From NCBI GenBank assembly GCA_022749755.1, contig CM040450.1, forward strand, positions 3,648,913-3,712,912: a DNA stretch of 64,000 nt, read 5' to 3'. This document shows positions 31,604-44,756 of the stretch, one piece after another (the stretch's first letter is position 1; every line of letters starts with the position of its first letter). The translations under genes and the position numbers were made by a program. This DNA comes from Azadirachta indica (taxonomy: Eukaryota > Streptophyta > Magnoliopsida > Sapindales > Meliaceae). The notes beneath the pieces are model-generated. The model was not told the origin of the DNA. It searched no databases and was given only the letters and a program-made list of their open reading frames with translations.

Positions 31604-33325
31604 TTAAGTTTCTTGTTACGGAAATTAAAAGAATCTTAGGCAACGTGGATTTGTATTAAATTATAAGAAGCTTACCTTATGGAGAAAGTTAATTGGGTGC
31701 ATTTAATTATGAGTAACATATAAGTTTTAGGAGGACTTCTCTCATGAGATCAATTATATTTTTTAGATTGTTAATTTATATATATTAAAGTTGGATTGGG
31801 CTAAATTCACATTTTAAAAAAAAAAATGCGAAGGTCCAAACCTAGTGATTTATATTTCTGATAAAGGAAGTTACACTTGGATAAATATATATGGGTCGGG
31901 AAATTGTAATGCAGGGATACGAGTGCAGGGATATGAATTTTTGGTTACGTGTCACAGCATAGCATTGCATATATGCTTGTAACGCTGGATTTATCATAAG
32001 TCAAATCGTTAGTTGCTTGGGGATTGAGTGAAGTGACGCCTCCAGGGCCAACACCAAGCACATCCAAATTGTGATACCACTAGATTTCCATGTTCCTTCA
32101 TTCGAATCCATCAAAGTCTTGTTAATGATTTGACTTAATTCTTATCTTACACCATTAATTAAGGTTATGATTCATATCATTTTAAAAGAAAATTCCTTAA
32201 ATTTTTATTTATTAAGCCACCATAAGCTATTTTTAGATTAAATATCTAACACTAAAAGTGTTTAATCAATCCTCTTAATAATTTATGTATGTATTCAAAA
32301 ATATATATATTTTTAAGGAGATGTGATGTGTCAATTCTTTAGTTTTGCTAATGTGAAATAAATGGGTCTTACCAAATCACACGTGACGTACAAGATTTTG
32401 ACCACCCAAATCTAAAAGTGATCAACCAAATCATGCTTGTTTCGATTTTTTTTTTTTTTGTGTTATAAATTATTTAATTATCTCTAATCAAACTTTAATT
32501 AACTCAGTCAGCATTGTCAATGGGGACACTAACACACTTTTACTTTTTAAAAAAAATTAAAAGAAACAGCAAGATGACACCTTAAAATCGGGTGCATGTG
32601 CGATAAAAAATAAAAATAAATTAAAAAATACAACCTCAATTAGCAAAAGAGAGTCAAAAGGGTTTCCGCAGAAAATGACTGGGAAATCAAATGATCAATC
32701 AATTTTTCAGCGGTAGGTTAGATTAAGCAAGAAAGCATCGAGAGTTCATGTAGGTGTTCACAGGGGAATTTAAGGAAAAGCGAATATTGAGGAGTAAAGA
32801 GTGGCACGTGACAAACAGATGAGATAACGTGCAACCCATGTGCAAGGGGGGCGGGTCCACGGCCCACTTCATAACACAGAAGAATCTATGGTCAAAAGAG
32901 GTCCATTAAAAACATGTCTACATACCAAGCTTTTGTGATAAAGCCACGTGTACATTATATAAATTTAACATAAGACCATACAGTCAGTTCTATTTTTATA
33001 ACTTACTTTGGGAACATGCTAGTTATAATGACATTGCAAGCAATGACAAGAACAACAACAACAACAACTATATTTTATAATATCCGAACCCACAAATAAA
33101 ATAAAATCTAAAATTATATATTTAATTTAATTAAGCTATGCCGTGATAAGCAAAGGAATCATCACAATTCAACACAGTATTCTTATCAACTAATAATTTG
33201 AGCCCAAAAAAAAAAAGAAAAGGAAAATCCAGCACACATCACATATAGGGAAGCTATTGCTATCTCCCCATTTGTATGATACAAACTATTGAGCAAAATA
33301 TGTTTTGAGTAAGTAGTGTTGATTT
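31604..33325. other. Intergenic between two convergent genes
   Basis: AT-rich, without a supported gene. It holds poly-T and poly-A tracts (32449-32460, 32551) and an (ACA)n/(AAC)n run at 33050-33068. Nothing else was seen. Confidence 0.5.
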
Positions 33326-36304
33326 TCAGTGATGGGCTGCAGCTGCTCCTGGTGCTGGTGCTGGTGCTGGTGGTGGCTTGCACTGATAACACTTAGCAAA
33401 TAGCCCAAATGTATCAACTTGTTTCACAAAATTGCTCACACTGGCCCAGCCTCCGAAGCCAAATCCAACCACAAGCACCCACACTACTACAAATGTGTTG
33501 AATGCATACATTGCTGTCCAGTTTGGTAAAAAGAACGGTGGCTTCTCCGCGGCATTCTGTCAAACACATACACAAATGATCAGATTTAACTGATGGAAGG
33601 GGATGAATTTAGCCAGATCATCAGAGACAGAATACTACAATCCAACTGTAGGCATATAACTAAATGAAAAAGACACGCCACCTATCTGAATTCTTCTCGT
33701 AATATTTCCAAATCTAAGCCTTAAATGCTCTTTGTACACTTGTTGCTAACTCTTCTTTTTCTCTCTCTCCACTACATTGGGGACACTGTCAGTGTGGAAT
33801 GTGTGGGAATCCCCATCAAACCCGGAGTGCCCATTATTTTAAATATGACAGTGACCAAACTACCCTTAACATATCAAGATAACTACAATTTGCCACTTCA
33901 ATTTAGGCATGTGGGACACAAATCAGTGAAGATTGTGTGCAAGTGGAAACGAAGATCAGAAAGATGAACCTATTTTTACTTTTTTCTCTTTACCTGTCGA
34001 GCAGAGGCTTTTCTGTAAGTGAGCATATGGGCTAAAGCTGGGATGATGTAGACGGTGAAGCTAACTAGAAGGGCCCCAACTGCTGAGTTTATAGGACCAA
34101 AGAACGGGAAGATTATGGCCAAAAACCATATCGGAATCACGACGGGAAGCCTCGCCAGTGCCCTTAAACATATGCTTTTTGTGTCGTGCATTCCTATCAC
34201 CTTCTCCCAAACGAAGTACAATGGTGTGCAAGCGAAACCGAAAGTGATAAACTGCAATAATATTGTCAGATTTCAGTAAATAGATTACTTTCGTATGGGT
34301 AAATTCGTAATGTTAAGTAAAAAGCAGAAATAGTTGATTAACATATGAACAGACCTGGTGAATAAGCATTAAGATAACGGCGGCGTCACGGAAGCCACTC
34401 TTGGGAATGAGAGAGAAGGCGTTGGAGTGGTTAAGGAGCTGATCGCCAAATGCCCAGTAGACGGAGGCAGCCGACGGAATCGTCAGTGTGAAAACGTACA
34501 AGGTGGCAAAGAGATAGATGTACTTGAACTTCTGAGGCTTCCACATAGCGTGCATGATTTCCCTGTAACATTTTTTAATTTACTGAGTCAGATGATCCCA
34601 TTTCCCATAGAATTTCAAAGATAAAACCGGCAACCCAGATGCCGGACTCGGATTTACTATTCGTTAAAAAACACTGCAGAGATGTAGTAAATGACCAAAA
34701 TGCCCTGTAAACTATTAGATTGTACATAGTTTGAAGACTATGATAGAGAAATAATGCTACATGTAAAGACAGAGAAGACTAGATTAAGGTCAGACTCAAG
34801 CTGTCAAAGGCAAATATAAATATTAAAAAGAAAAGAGTACGGTTGAAATAGTAGAACATAGGACCATTCTACACTGTGCAATTTTCCTAGAGAAATGGAC
34901 GGGGAAAAACGTTGTTTCCTAGCAAACAAAAGTAAAATTTTTGCATGATTTTGTCTGGGTCTCGAGCACCAAGATGGGCGGCAAAAGCTGCAAAGAGAAG
35001 CCGTGTAGAAACAATCGCGAGAAGAAGAGAGTATTATTTATTAATGAACTTACACTGTGACAGCGTGTCCACCAAACGTGTAGAGTATGTTGGTGGCTCC
35101 GGTGAAGTAAAGCACTAACTTTTTCGGACCCGTGTGCGTAACACCTTCTACCTGCGCAATCAAAACCAACATTTACTGTCTTTTATTACTTAACTGTAAC
35201 TAAACAATCATGCACCATGAGAATAACTTAATAAATAAATTGGTTCAACTAATTTATTAATTAATTACCTGGCCATTTACGAGAGCGGCGATGGTCAAAT
35301 ACCAGGCTGTGTAAGTGGTCATGCCAAGGCCAAGGAAAGACCAAATACGGTAGTTGTGAAAGGAAGGTATAAAGACAGTGGTAGCGCAGCAAGCTCCAAA
35401 AATATATGTCCATGTCCTTTTATCCAACCGGTCGTTGATGTAGTAAATGTTACTGCTCTCATCGACAAGAAACAAGATTAGCACTTAAAATCAAACAGAA
35501 ACTAACAGAACCCAGATGTTATATTTCTTTTTTAAGCCAAAAAAAAAAAATGAAGAAAGGAGTTACCTTGCGCAAGCTATCAGTTGTATGACAGATCCAA
35601 ATAAGAGGAAAGTACAGTTGAAGGCAAGTCCCACAGCTTTCCAATATGGACCAAGTAGACCATCAAGCACTTCAAACCACTGCAATCCAAATTCCGAAAC
35701 AGCGTTTTAGCTTTTTATTATGGTGGAGAATGAAAAGGGGTTTTGTAACAGTAATCTGAGACAGACATATTTTTCTGGGTTCTTGGTTTTGAGGATTAGG
35801 TGTAAGTGGTGGTAGTGATTTCTGATGATGATAAGCGAAGAAAAACCAACCTGTATCACATGGTTTTTAAAGCTAACGTTTTCCTTCTCCTTTCTGCTTC
35901 TGTACTCTACATAGAGTACACTGATTAAGTATGCTGTCCAGCTTCCCATGAATCCATAGAATATTTGTAGCAAAATGCCTGACAACATGCCCATTTGAGA
36001 GAATGAATAGGGTAGAGTCAAAAGTACTTGAGCAACCTGTAAGAACAACAGCAAAAAGTTTGGTCATTTAACCATTTTCTCAGAAGAAAGTAAGCAATAT
36101 CTTTTCTGTATGAGGTCTCCGGGAAAGTACTTGATTGGAGGCACAGCTGAACCAGGCGTCCCAAACAGAGCCACCATGCCAAAGCAAGCTCTTCATGCTA
36201 AACAGAGACTGTTGTTCTTCTCCCTTTTCTTCTTCTTTTCCTTCATGTTCGGCCTCGCTGAAGTTGGAAACTATTGCTTCTTCTGCTTGCTTCTGAGGCA
36301 ACAT
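33326..36304 (-). CDS. AUX1: Auxin influx carrier, AUX1/LAX family
   Basis: Eight exons on the minus strand join to 483 residues: 36304-36131, 36036-35851, 35679-35567, 35452-35269, 35151-35054, 34562-34355, 34251-33994 and 33556-33326. All junctions are GT-AG and in phase. The product is an amino-acid/auxin permease (Aa_trans fold, about 11 membrane helices) that imports IAA with protons across the plasma membrane. Diagnostic stretches are WHGGSVWDAWFSCASNQVAQ, VIQLIACASNIYYIND, TGATNILYTFGGHAVTVEIM, SICLRALARLPVVIPIWFLA and QVDTFGLFAKCYQCKP. SVWDAW, FKYIYL and CLRALARLPVV place it with the AUX1/LAX1 clade rather than LAX2/LAX3. The length matches Arabidopsis AUX1 (485). The N-terminus is acidic and variable. 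The tail is an unusual Pro-Ala alternation (PPPAPAPAPGAAAAHH) encoded by a GGTGCT-type repeat. The symbol denotes the clade, not proven orthology. Confidence 0.95.
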
Positions 36305-37235
36305 TGTCTTCGTTTTTCTCTAAAGGCAACGTCTAAATCCTGGTAGATCTGAAACATATAAAAGACAGTAAATGAGACAAAAACTATAATCAAACACACA
36401 CCCAGAAAACGAAAGCCAATATAACCCCAGATCCAAATATGTACCAGAAATTCTTCTCAACTAAAATTTAAATAAAAAAGTATTTTCCCAACCAAGACTC
36501 AAGAGAACTAAACCAACCTTGTCTGAAGGGTCTCTTTCTTGTCAAGATTGAGGCAACTTACACAGATCCTCTCGTTAGCTAACTAGTTTTGAATGATCAA
36601 CTATTTGGTTGCTTATTTTCAGAATGAAAAATTAAAGAGTGAATGAGAGAGAGTGAGAGAGAGGTACAGTTGGAAGCAGGGAGAGTTTTGGTTTAAGAAT
36701 TCTCCATTGCAAGAATTTACGGGCAGGATACTTAAATGGACTGAAATAATTGCAAATCTTCAGCTACGAATCTTTTTGCTCTTAGCTGAGTAAAAGCCCA
36801 CTTTAATGCGCAACTAATCGAAAAGGCAGTGCCGAAACCAAAGACGGCTGAGAGACCTTAAAAACAGGAAAAAACTCTGCTCACTTCAATTGTCTTAGCA
36901 GAGGTTGAAGGAAAAAAGGACCCTTTTCGCTCCTATTCAACCAAAATTTAGATAAAACACAACACATAAATTAAAGCAACAACAAGAACAAATAAATTGG
37001 TTTTGTTATATATGTTGTTTTGCTTTTCTTTGGAGCTTTGAAATTCCTTCCTCAACTCTCTATTTTTAAACAGAGAAAGAAAGTAAAGAGTTGATTGAAA
37101 GAGCGAAAGTGACCAAACCCCCAACTCACTGTATTCCACTTCTGATTCGATTCTTTGGTCTTTGTTTGGTGGGTGAGAAAATTTAGAATTTAGAGATCTA
37201 AGAGACTGAGACTTTGTTCTGATCACTAAGCAACG
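36305..37235 (-). other. 5' leader of the auxin carrier gene, with an intron
   Basis: A good acceptor (ATATGTTTCAG|ATCTACC) lies at 36349 and a donor (AGACAAG|GTTGGT) at 36517. This implies a 5'-UTR intron of about 169 bases between leader exons 36305-36348 and 36518 to about 37235. The start is inferred from the TATA box at 37260-37267. Leader introns are known in this family. Confidence 0.5.
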
Positions 37236-37259
37236 ACTCAACTTAACCATGGACCTCGC

Positions 37260-37267
37260 TTTATATA
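37260..37267 (-). promoter_or_regulatory. TATA box of the auxin carrier gene
   Basis: On the minus strand the site reads GCTTATATAAAGCGAGG, a perfect TATATAAA. No better match is nearby, and it precedes a leader with a well-formed intron. Confidence 0.55.
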
Positions 37268-37368
37268 AGCACCAAAAATATGCTTCAACGGTTATCAATT
37301 TTAATTGCCCAGCAAATACCCTTTAATTTGTCTAAATTACGATTAAGAGATAATTACCTAAGATTACT

Positions 37369-37634
37369 GGGTGAGAAATTATCAAATGAGTCCCTATAAA
37401 TCAAAATATCAACAAGCACATCCATAGATTTTTCAGTTTTCTCAAATTACTCATGCCATCCAATTTTGTTAAAAATTAGTACCAATTTGCATTCCAAATA
37501 TCAGTATATAAATTTATTAATTTTTATTCTTACTAACAGAATTTGGATCCAGAGATAAATTTAAGACAAGTGGTAAAATTGTGGATTTATTTGTTACATT
37601 TACAAATTACAGGGATCAATTTGATAATTTTCCC
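37369..37634. mobile_element. MITE-like TIR element (266 bp) in the auxin carrier promoter
   Basis: The left arm GGGTGAGAAATTATCAAATG with AGTCCCT and the inverted right arm GGGAAAATTATCAAATTGAT with CCCT match over about 25 bp, with weaker similarity beyond (ATATCAACAAGCACATCCA against GTAACAAATAAATCCA). It ends about 100 bp upstream of the TATA box. A clear target duplication was not seen. Confidence 0.6.
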
Positions 37635-40624
37635 TATACAAAACAATATATAAATTCTCATATTTTCCATGTATTTAAGGCACAGGGGCACAGCCGCAGG
37701 TTCCTTAATTTCTACCTCAGATCCTGTTTCCTGACAGTACAATTTTTTTCATCGTTGTTATATGCCTTTTAGAAATACTACTTACCATAAGCTCAGATCC
37801 AAATCTCAGCCAATAATTCCTTGAATTTTATTTCCCAATTAATTCCCTTCTCTTTTCTTTTCTTCTATTTTTTTATTTCCAGTTTTAACTAATCGAGGCT
37901 TTATAAAACTTCCTCCCCCCATGTCCCCCGGTCAATGGAATGAAATCCGATCCCCGACTCCGCACACCCCGCGTGCATTACACGCTATTCAAATTCCACA
38001 GACTACGTTACCAGAACTCCATCGTAAGCGCGTGAGAGGAGCATTGCCCAATGAAAGATACGATTGGATTTTTAATAGTGGGCCGTCCAACCACAGATAA
38101 AATATAGGCCCATTAAATTTTATCGGCGCTGCCAGGCACGGAACTTTTAATGGGAGAGTTGGCTCAAGCCGAGCCATTATGGACCCGCCACAAAATTTTC
38201 CGCACGCTTTTAAAGGAGACACGCGCGAAAGGAAGCTCTTAATAACCCCACTTCACGCCGGCTCATGATAGAAAACATGCCCTTTTATCGGACGGCTCTG
38301 TGTGACCCATTATTGGCCGTCGGTCCCACCCTATCCCCATCGCCCCCACTCTCTTACGATTACAACCTTTTTCTCCTTCATTAATTTCAACTATATTCTG
38401 TTTTACTATTTTTTATCAAATAATACGCAGGTATTAAACTATAAATAACATGTAACAATCTAAATTTGGAAATTAAATTTATCAAATTCCAAAGCAGTGG
38501 AGAATGGAGATACGATGGATGTGGAGCCACCAATGCAACGCACCATAGATTTGTGGATTGTTTTTATGAAAAAATGTAAAACGGGAAAAAAAAAAAAAAG
38601 AAAAACAGGGGAAGAAAACTGAAAAAGTGTTACACATATTCCTTACAATTACAAATACCCACACCTAGCCCAGTTCAAACGGGATTTGTCGGCTTGGCGA
38701 GCATTCACATCTGCACCCACTTAAACAGAAAATAACATAATTACCCCTGGCTTTTGCTGTCTGAGTTGAGTGAGTTAACGTTTGACCAGTTAAAGTGAAG
38801 AGGAGTGAGATGGTATCAGCCAATGAGAAGCAGCCGCTAGTATTTCGTCAAACAATAAAATAATTATAAAAGAAGATTTTATTTTTTAATTATTTTTTGT
38901 TTTTAACGTAGTGGAAGAAGTAATGATTAGTGAATAGATTTTGACGCTAGGTCTTTATTTTCCACGACGATCAAAATTCGGATTATGTTCCATCCATGCC
39001 CCTCACCTGGGCCCCGCGATTTTCGGCCCAACCCCACCTTGGCATCTTCCTCATTTTTCCTTATTTAGTTAAAAAGATTATAAAAAAAAAAGAATTTCTT
39101 TTTTTAAAAGAATATAAAACCCTCAACTAAAACAGCGTTCCACTTTAACCAAATACTGTTTATTTATAATTAGGAGTTGCACTTTATGTAAATGAATCGT
39201 ATTTAGATTATGTTATTAATGGATATAATAAAATTTTAAATTAATACAAATCTAATTCGTTTATTAATTTTGTTAAATATTCAAATATATATACAACATG
39301 TTAATTAATCGTATTTAAATAAATTATACATATATATATCAAGACACGATTTATTTGAACACAATTGCTTATTTAAAAGTAATTATTCTTTTAGACACGA
39401 TTACATAAAATTAAAATTTTAATTTTTTAGCATTCTTTTACATTTATATACTAAATTTATTTAGACGTTAGATTGAAGCAAGAGTAATGCAAACATTTTT
39501 TCAATTTAAATATTTTACAAATATAATAAAATTATTAATAATTTTAAATGAATTATAAAAATGGTTTTAAAAAAAAAAATAGTTAGTAAGATCAAATACA
39601 AATATGATATTATTAAATATATGACATAAATACGATATGATTATTATTTGTATCAATTTTTTCAAATCAAAATCTATATAATCTCATCAAATTTTTATCA
39701 AATAATCCTGTTGCAATTCAAACTGCCACTCCTATCTGCAGCTATATGAGCAAACGGTAAAATCAATTATTTTGTTAAAAGAAATTAATTTAATTTCATT
39801 CATTTAAACCTATTTGATTTAATTTTATGTAGTTTGAAATTCAATTCAGTTTTAAATAAATATTAACATTTTGTGTAATATTTATATTAGAGTTGTTCAA
39901 ATATAATAACAATTGATAATTAATAAAAACATATATAATATAATTTAAAAATTTACATTCTGACTATGAAATAATTAGAGAAAAAATTACTCTCTATATT
40001 ACAAATTAACCGGAATATTAGAACTCTTTTCCAGTATAAGCAGAGAAATGAAATGAGTTGCAGATAATTACAAAATCTCAATTGTTTGTTAGACAATATT
40101 ATCTGTATAGTTTGCTTTTATTATCTTGTGATTAAACATTAATGTGGACATAAAATCAATAATGAAATGATGAAAATTTGATATATAGTTAGTAAGTGGA
40201 TGAGTTATTTACATAATACTAGGGGATTGCTTTTTGGATGACACGCATTTGAAGAACAAGAGAATCTTAAATTATACGCAGGAGATTTTAGGGGAAACAA
40301 ACTCAGTGGGGGCCAGTAAAGAGTCATGATGATCACTGCAAGTGCATCAACCCAGACACTATAAATTAATTGCCTTTCTCTCTCTCTCTCTCTCTATGTA
40401 TATATATAGAATTAGGGTTTGTACACTTGAAAGGATTTCAAAAAAGAAAAAGTACTCCATGCCTCCACTGACCCTTTCACTTCAATGGATGGTCATGTAG
40501 GACTCCATTTCTTATATATTTGTAGCTCTTCATTTCAATCCGATAGTCATCAACATCATTTCATTATTTACAATAAATTAGACCAAAAGAAAGAATATTA
40601 TTCTAATTAATATTTCATTTATCG

Positions 40625-41110
40625 TCAGATAATTATGTGTATACATATAAACTTGATCATATCAGCATGGTCATAAATATACGGAACGTGACATATATTT
40701 TCAACACATTTTAGGGTATAATAAAAATGTTCGATAGTTTGAGATAAGAATATTCAATATATGACAAGATGTATAATGACATACCAATACGATACATTGA
40801 CAGGACATCGTCTTTTTTTCTTTATTATTTATTCTTCTAAATATTTTAATAAAATTAATCGAAAAGATCGTTATATTCTTTTATATATTTATTTTTTGTT
40901 TAAAATAAAAAATTCTAATTAATGTAAAAAATTAGTCACGAGATAATTATGTGCACAGGTATAAATTTGATTAGATCAGCGTGATCATAATAATACATAA
41001 CATAATATTTTATTGAACACATTGAAGTGTAATAAGAATAATAGATTGAAATAAGGATATTGCACACTGTACAAGATATATTGTAAAACCAATACGATAA
41101 AGTGATGTAA
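40625..41110. repeat. Diverged direct duplication, two units of about 180 bp
   Basis: Unit 1 is about 40625-40805 and unit 2 about 40935-41110. Shared landmarks in order are AGATAATTATGTG, TATAAACTTGAT / TATAAATTTGAT, CAGCATGGTCATAA / CAGCGTGATCATAA, TCAACACATT / GAACACATT and ACCAATACGATA. Both are non-coding. Confidence 0.7.
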
Positions 41111-44100
41111 TTACGATTAATAATTTAACTAAAAAACATGAAAAAATAGATAAATTTCATAAATTTTAATAGAGATAAAATTAAGCTAATAAAATTGAAG
41201 TTATTGCATGAATAGAATATGTCAGCATGACATAATTCAAACCTAATATATATCGAATCATTGAAATGTGTAGATGAAGCTATAAGTAACATTAGTTGGT
41301 TTCACTTTTCTAATTATATGAACAACAAATAAAAGTATTTAGAATAGTGATTAATTAAATTATAAAAGGGAATAATTTTTCAATCCATTTGCAAAGGGAC
41401 ATAACATATAGAAAGAAAGTGGCCCGACGGATGTTTAATTTTTGGTCCACTAGAAAATAAAATTTTAGAAAATAATATTTGGTCCTATATATATATATAT
41501 ATATATATATCTATATATACATGTTGTCGAGTTCATACACGTTGGCCACTAAAATAGTGATCACTGGTCCAACATCTCCTGTATTCAACGGTTCGCATTC
41601 ATTTCCTCAACCCCCTAAACAACTTCATGCTTTTTTCTTTTATTTTTTTTTTTAAATAATTATGTAAAGAGAGAGACATATTACAATTAATTAGAATACG
41701 AATTGTATTATCTATGAGACTTTCAATCTATTTTTGTTGCTTTCAAATTAAATTCAATTAATGAAAAAATATTTCGATTTTAAAGTTTGAAGTTCGTTCA
41801 TATTAGAATATTAGAATCGAAAAAGTGTTTAATTTTTATTTATATAATGTATTTTTGATATACATGTATTAATACAAGAAGAATAATGGCAATGGGATGG
41901 GACATACATTATATGTATAGCAAATAATTCGAATGTCCTTTCAACATATAATAAATGTAAAATATACTTTAAAATTGGTACGTAAAATAGAGGGGAAATA
42001 ATTTCAAGGGATGGCCTAATAATAATTAATAATGAGGTGATTGTTTATACTTTAATTTATATCTAGGGATTCCTTATTAGAATAAAGAATTATAATATGT
42101 CTGCTTTTAACATAGGTTTTCTTAACAAATTAAATAAATATTAATCCCTACTTATTAAGTATTCAATTCATGTAGGTAATTAGTTAGGATGCTTCAACTT
42201 TAGTCAAACAGTTTTCAAATATATAAATTAATTTCTTAATTACTATATATATGCAATTGAGAAGAGAATATTAGAATAATATAGGCTTTAATAATTAATG
42301 AAAAATGACCAGACGTATAAAGAGAGAAAAAGAGTTCGATAGGATAAGAGACGAAGTTGAAGTTGAAGTTGAAGAAGAAGAAGTGCTAGCTAAGTGATGC
42401 AATAAGCGGGGACCCAAAAGGAAAAAAAAACTGTGTCGTATTGGTCCCCCATGCAAGTCATACGTAAGCATCAAGCCATAAATGGCTACTTACCATGATA
42501 TATCTGCAATAAATTAATTCAGAGCAAGCTGCTAGCTAGAAAGCATAATAACCTTTCATTATTGATTGTAACTGGATATCGGAATAATATGGGATTCGAT
42601 CCATATCTGCTTTTAATGTTCGGATTACAATATCCTCTAGGTTCTAACTAAATTTTGTTTTTCCATTAAGTTGCAACCATCGTCTTCTTAATTAATTTAT
42701 TTTTTATTAAATCATTCACGAAGATCTTTAATTTGATCGCATCTTACAGTTTGGATATTGATAAAGACTTTATAGTTACATATATACACCGTATTAGTTG
42801 GAATTTTTAGTAATTTATTAGGGTATGTTTGGGCTAAGTGTTGTAGGTTTGTAGTTTTTAAAATTAAAGATTAATATATATATATATATATAGTAGTTAA
42901 AAGTAGTTAAGAATAACTCAAAAAATAATTAAATTGATATAAAAATATGTTTCGTAGGCAATAATATAAAATTAATGCTAGTTATATAATTATATGTAGA
43001 TGGTATCTAGATTAGCTAGCTGAAGATGCTAACATGTGAAATAATTAGCTTCTTCTCATGTGAAAATGGTCTAAATATCTTAGTCAAAGAATCAATTAGA
43101 AGGTTTTAATGTGCTAATTCTTCTGTATCATATGAGCCAATAATGTTCGAGATTTAAAGAAAATTATTAAAAAAAAAAATTAAAGTTGCATAGGGTTAAT
43201 GACAGCTATATAAATCTGCATTAATTATTCCAGCCTCATCTGACAGCACCCATATGAGCTAATTTTCAACGCAAATAATCTATAGTAATTAATTAATTAA
43301 ATAAATAAATGCCAAGTATCAGTTTCGTTCTTCAAATCCTGTTGCCATATATATTTTTTAAATGGGAAAAAATTGATCGTCAGATTTAAAAGAGACAAAG
43401 CAAAGCATTTCTGTTTTTTCGTTTTCAAAAGCATATTTGTAAGTCATATACAGTCACGAACGAGTCGAAAGAATTCAATCATTTCACACAGATTGAACAC
43501 AGTACATATATATATATATATATATATATATGACTTCAGTTCCAGTCTATTAATTTCTGCAAAAGCATCAACGGAGGGTCCCAAATTCTCACAACTCATC
43601 ATGTGAACGCCGTTCACAGAACCAAAACGAAAAAAAAAAAAAAAAAAAAAAGGAATTGGGTACTCTTCTCAATTGTATATCTCATGCATCAGCATGACGA
43701 TTGAGCTAAAGGAAAAAGATTAATTTTGTTTTGTATTTTATACGAATCGATCGAAAAATAGTATTATGAGTAAGGTAAGATGTGAAATCATGCTGATGAT
43801 GAAAGCAAAAGGAATTTAATGATATTTATTTATTAATTCAATAGGGAATGAAAAAGGTGACACTTGTGCGTTTCTTAGTTCCTCAAAAAAGCTTTACTCG
43901 TGGGTTTATATATTGCAACAACTTTGTTTTATGATGGTATGGATAAGTAAAGCAAAACAAATAAATAAAGTGAAAGTGCTTCTTGTAAGCGTTTCTTCTT
44001 GCTTCTTCTTCTTCGTCATCTTTCTTTTCAGCTTCTCCTTTTGTTTCCTTTTACTTTTTCCCATTCTTTAGAATCTTTTTTGATTGGTGGGGATGGTAGC

Positions 44101-44713
44101 AACAGCCCTAGCTACCGCTTTCATTATTTCTCCTCAAGTATTAAAAGAAATACAATATTCTTTTATAACAAAACATTTTAGTACTAATTAATAAAATTTG
44201 ATATTCTATACTATTATTATTATTGTGTTAACAGGAGAATGAATCAGCAGTAAATAAAATTCATTATTAAGTGTTTCAAAGTGGTACCAAAGTTTAGATT
44301 TATGAACATGAATGTAATATTTAAATAGTGAAAAATAAAATAAAATTAGAAAATATACATAATAATAGAATATATACGGAAAAAAATGTAAATAATTTGG
44401 AGTGTAATGGGTAGGGCCTGGGGGAAACATTTCGTGGCTTATAGAAATCGTAGTAAAATTTTTTTGTTTATAATTAACAGAGTAATCATTAGTGACGGCA
44501 AAGAGACAATAGCTATAAATTATATAACCAGCATACTTTATCATCGCGTGAGAAAAGCATGAGATTAGGAACAACATTAAGTTTAATTAATGAATGTTAA
44601 ATTAATTAACAATTAACATTAATTAATTAATCAAACAGTACTGTCTAGTCTAGCTATCTAAACGTACAAACAGCTTTAATACTGAAGATCACGTATTGAT
44701 GTGGTATAATATC

Positions 44714-44750
<37 letters not shown>
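44714..44750. repeat. Compound (TA)n(GA)n microsatellite
   Basis: A (TA)9-type run passes directly into about ten GA dinucleotides and abuts the GC-rich island that follows. Confidence 0.9.

Positions 44751-44756
<6 letters not shown>

Noticed and set aside
34055..34279. Plus-strand ORFs opposite the auxin carrier exons
   Set aside because: Antisense shadows of a clear eight-exon gene on the other strand.
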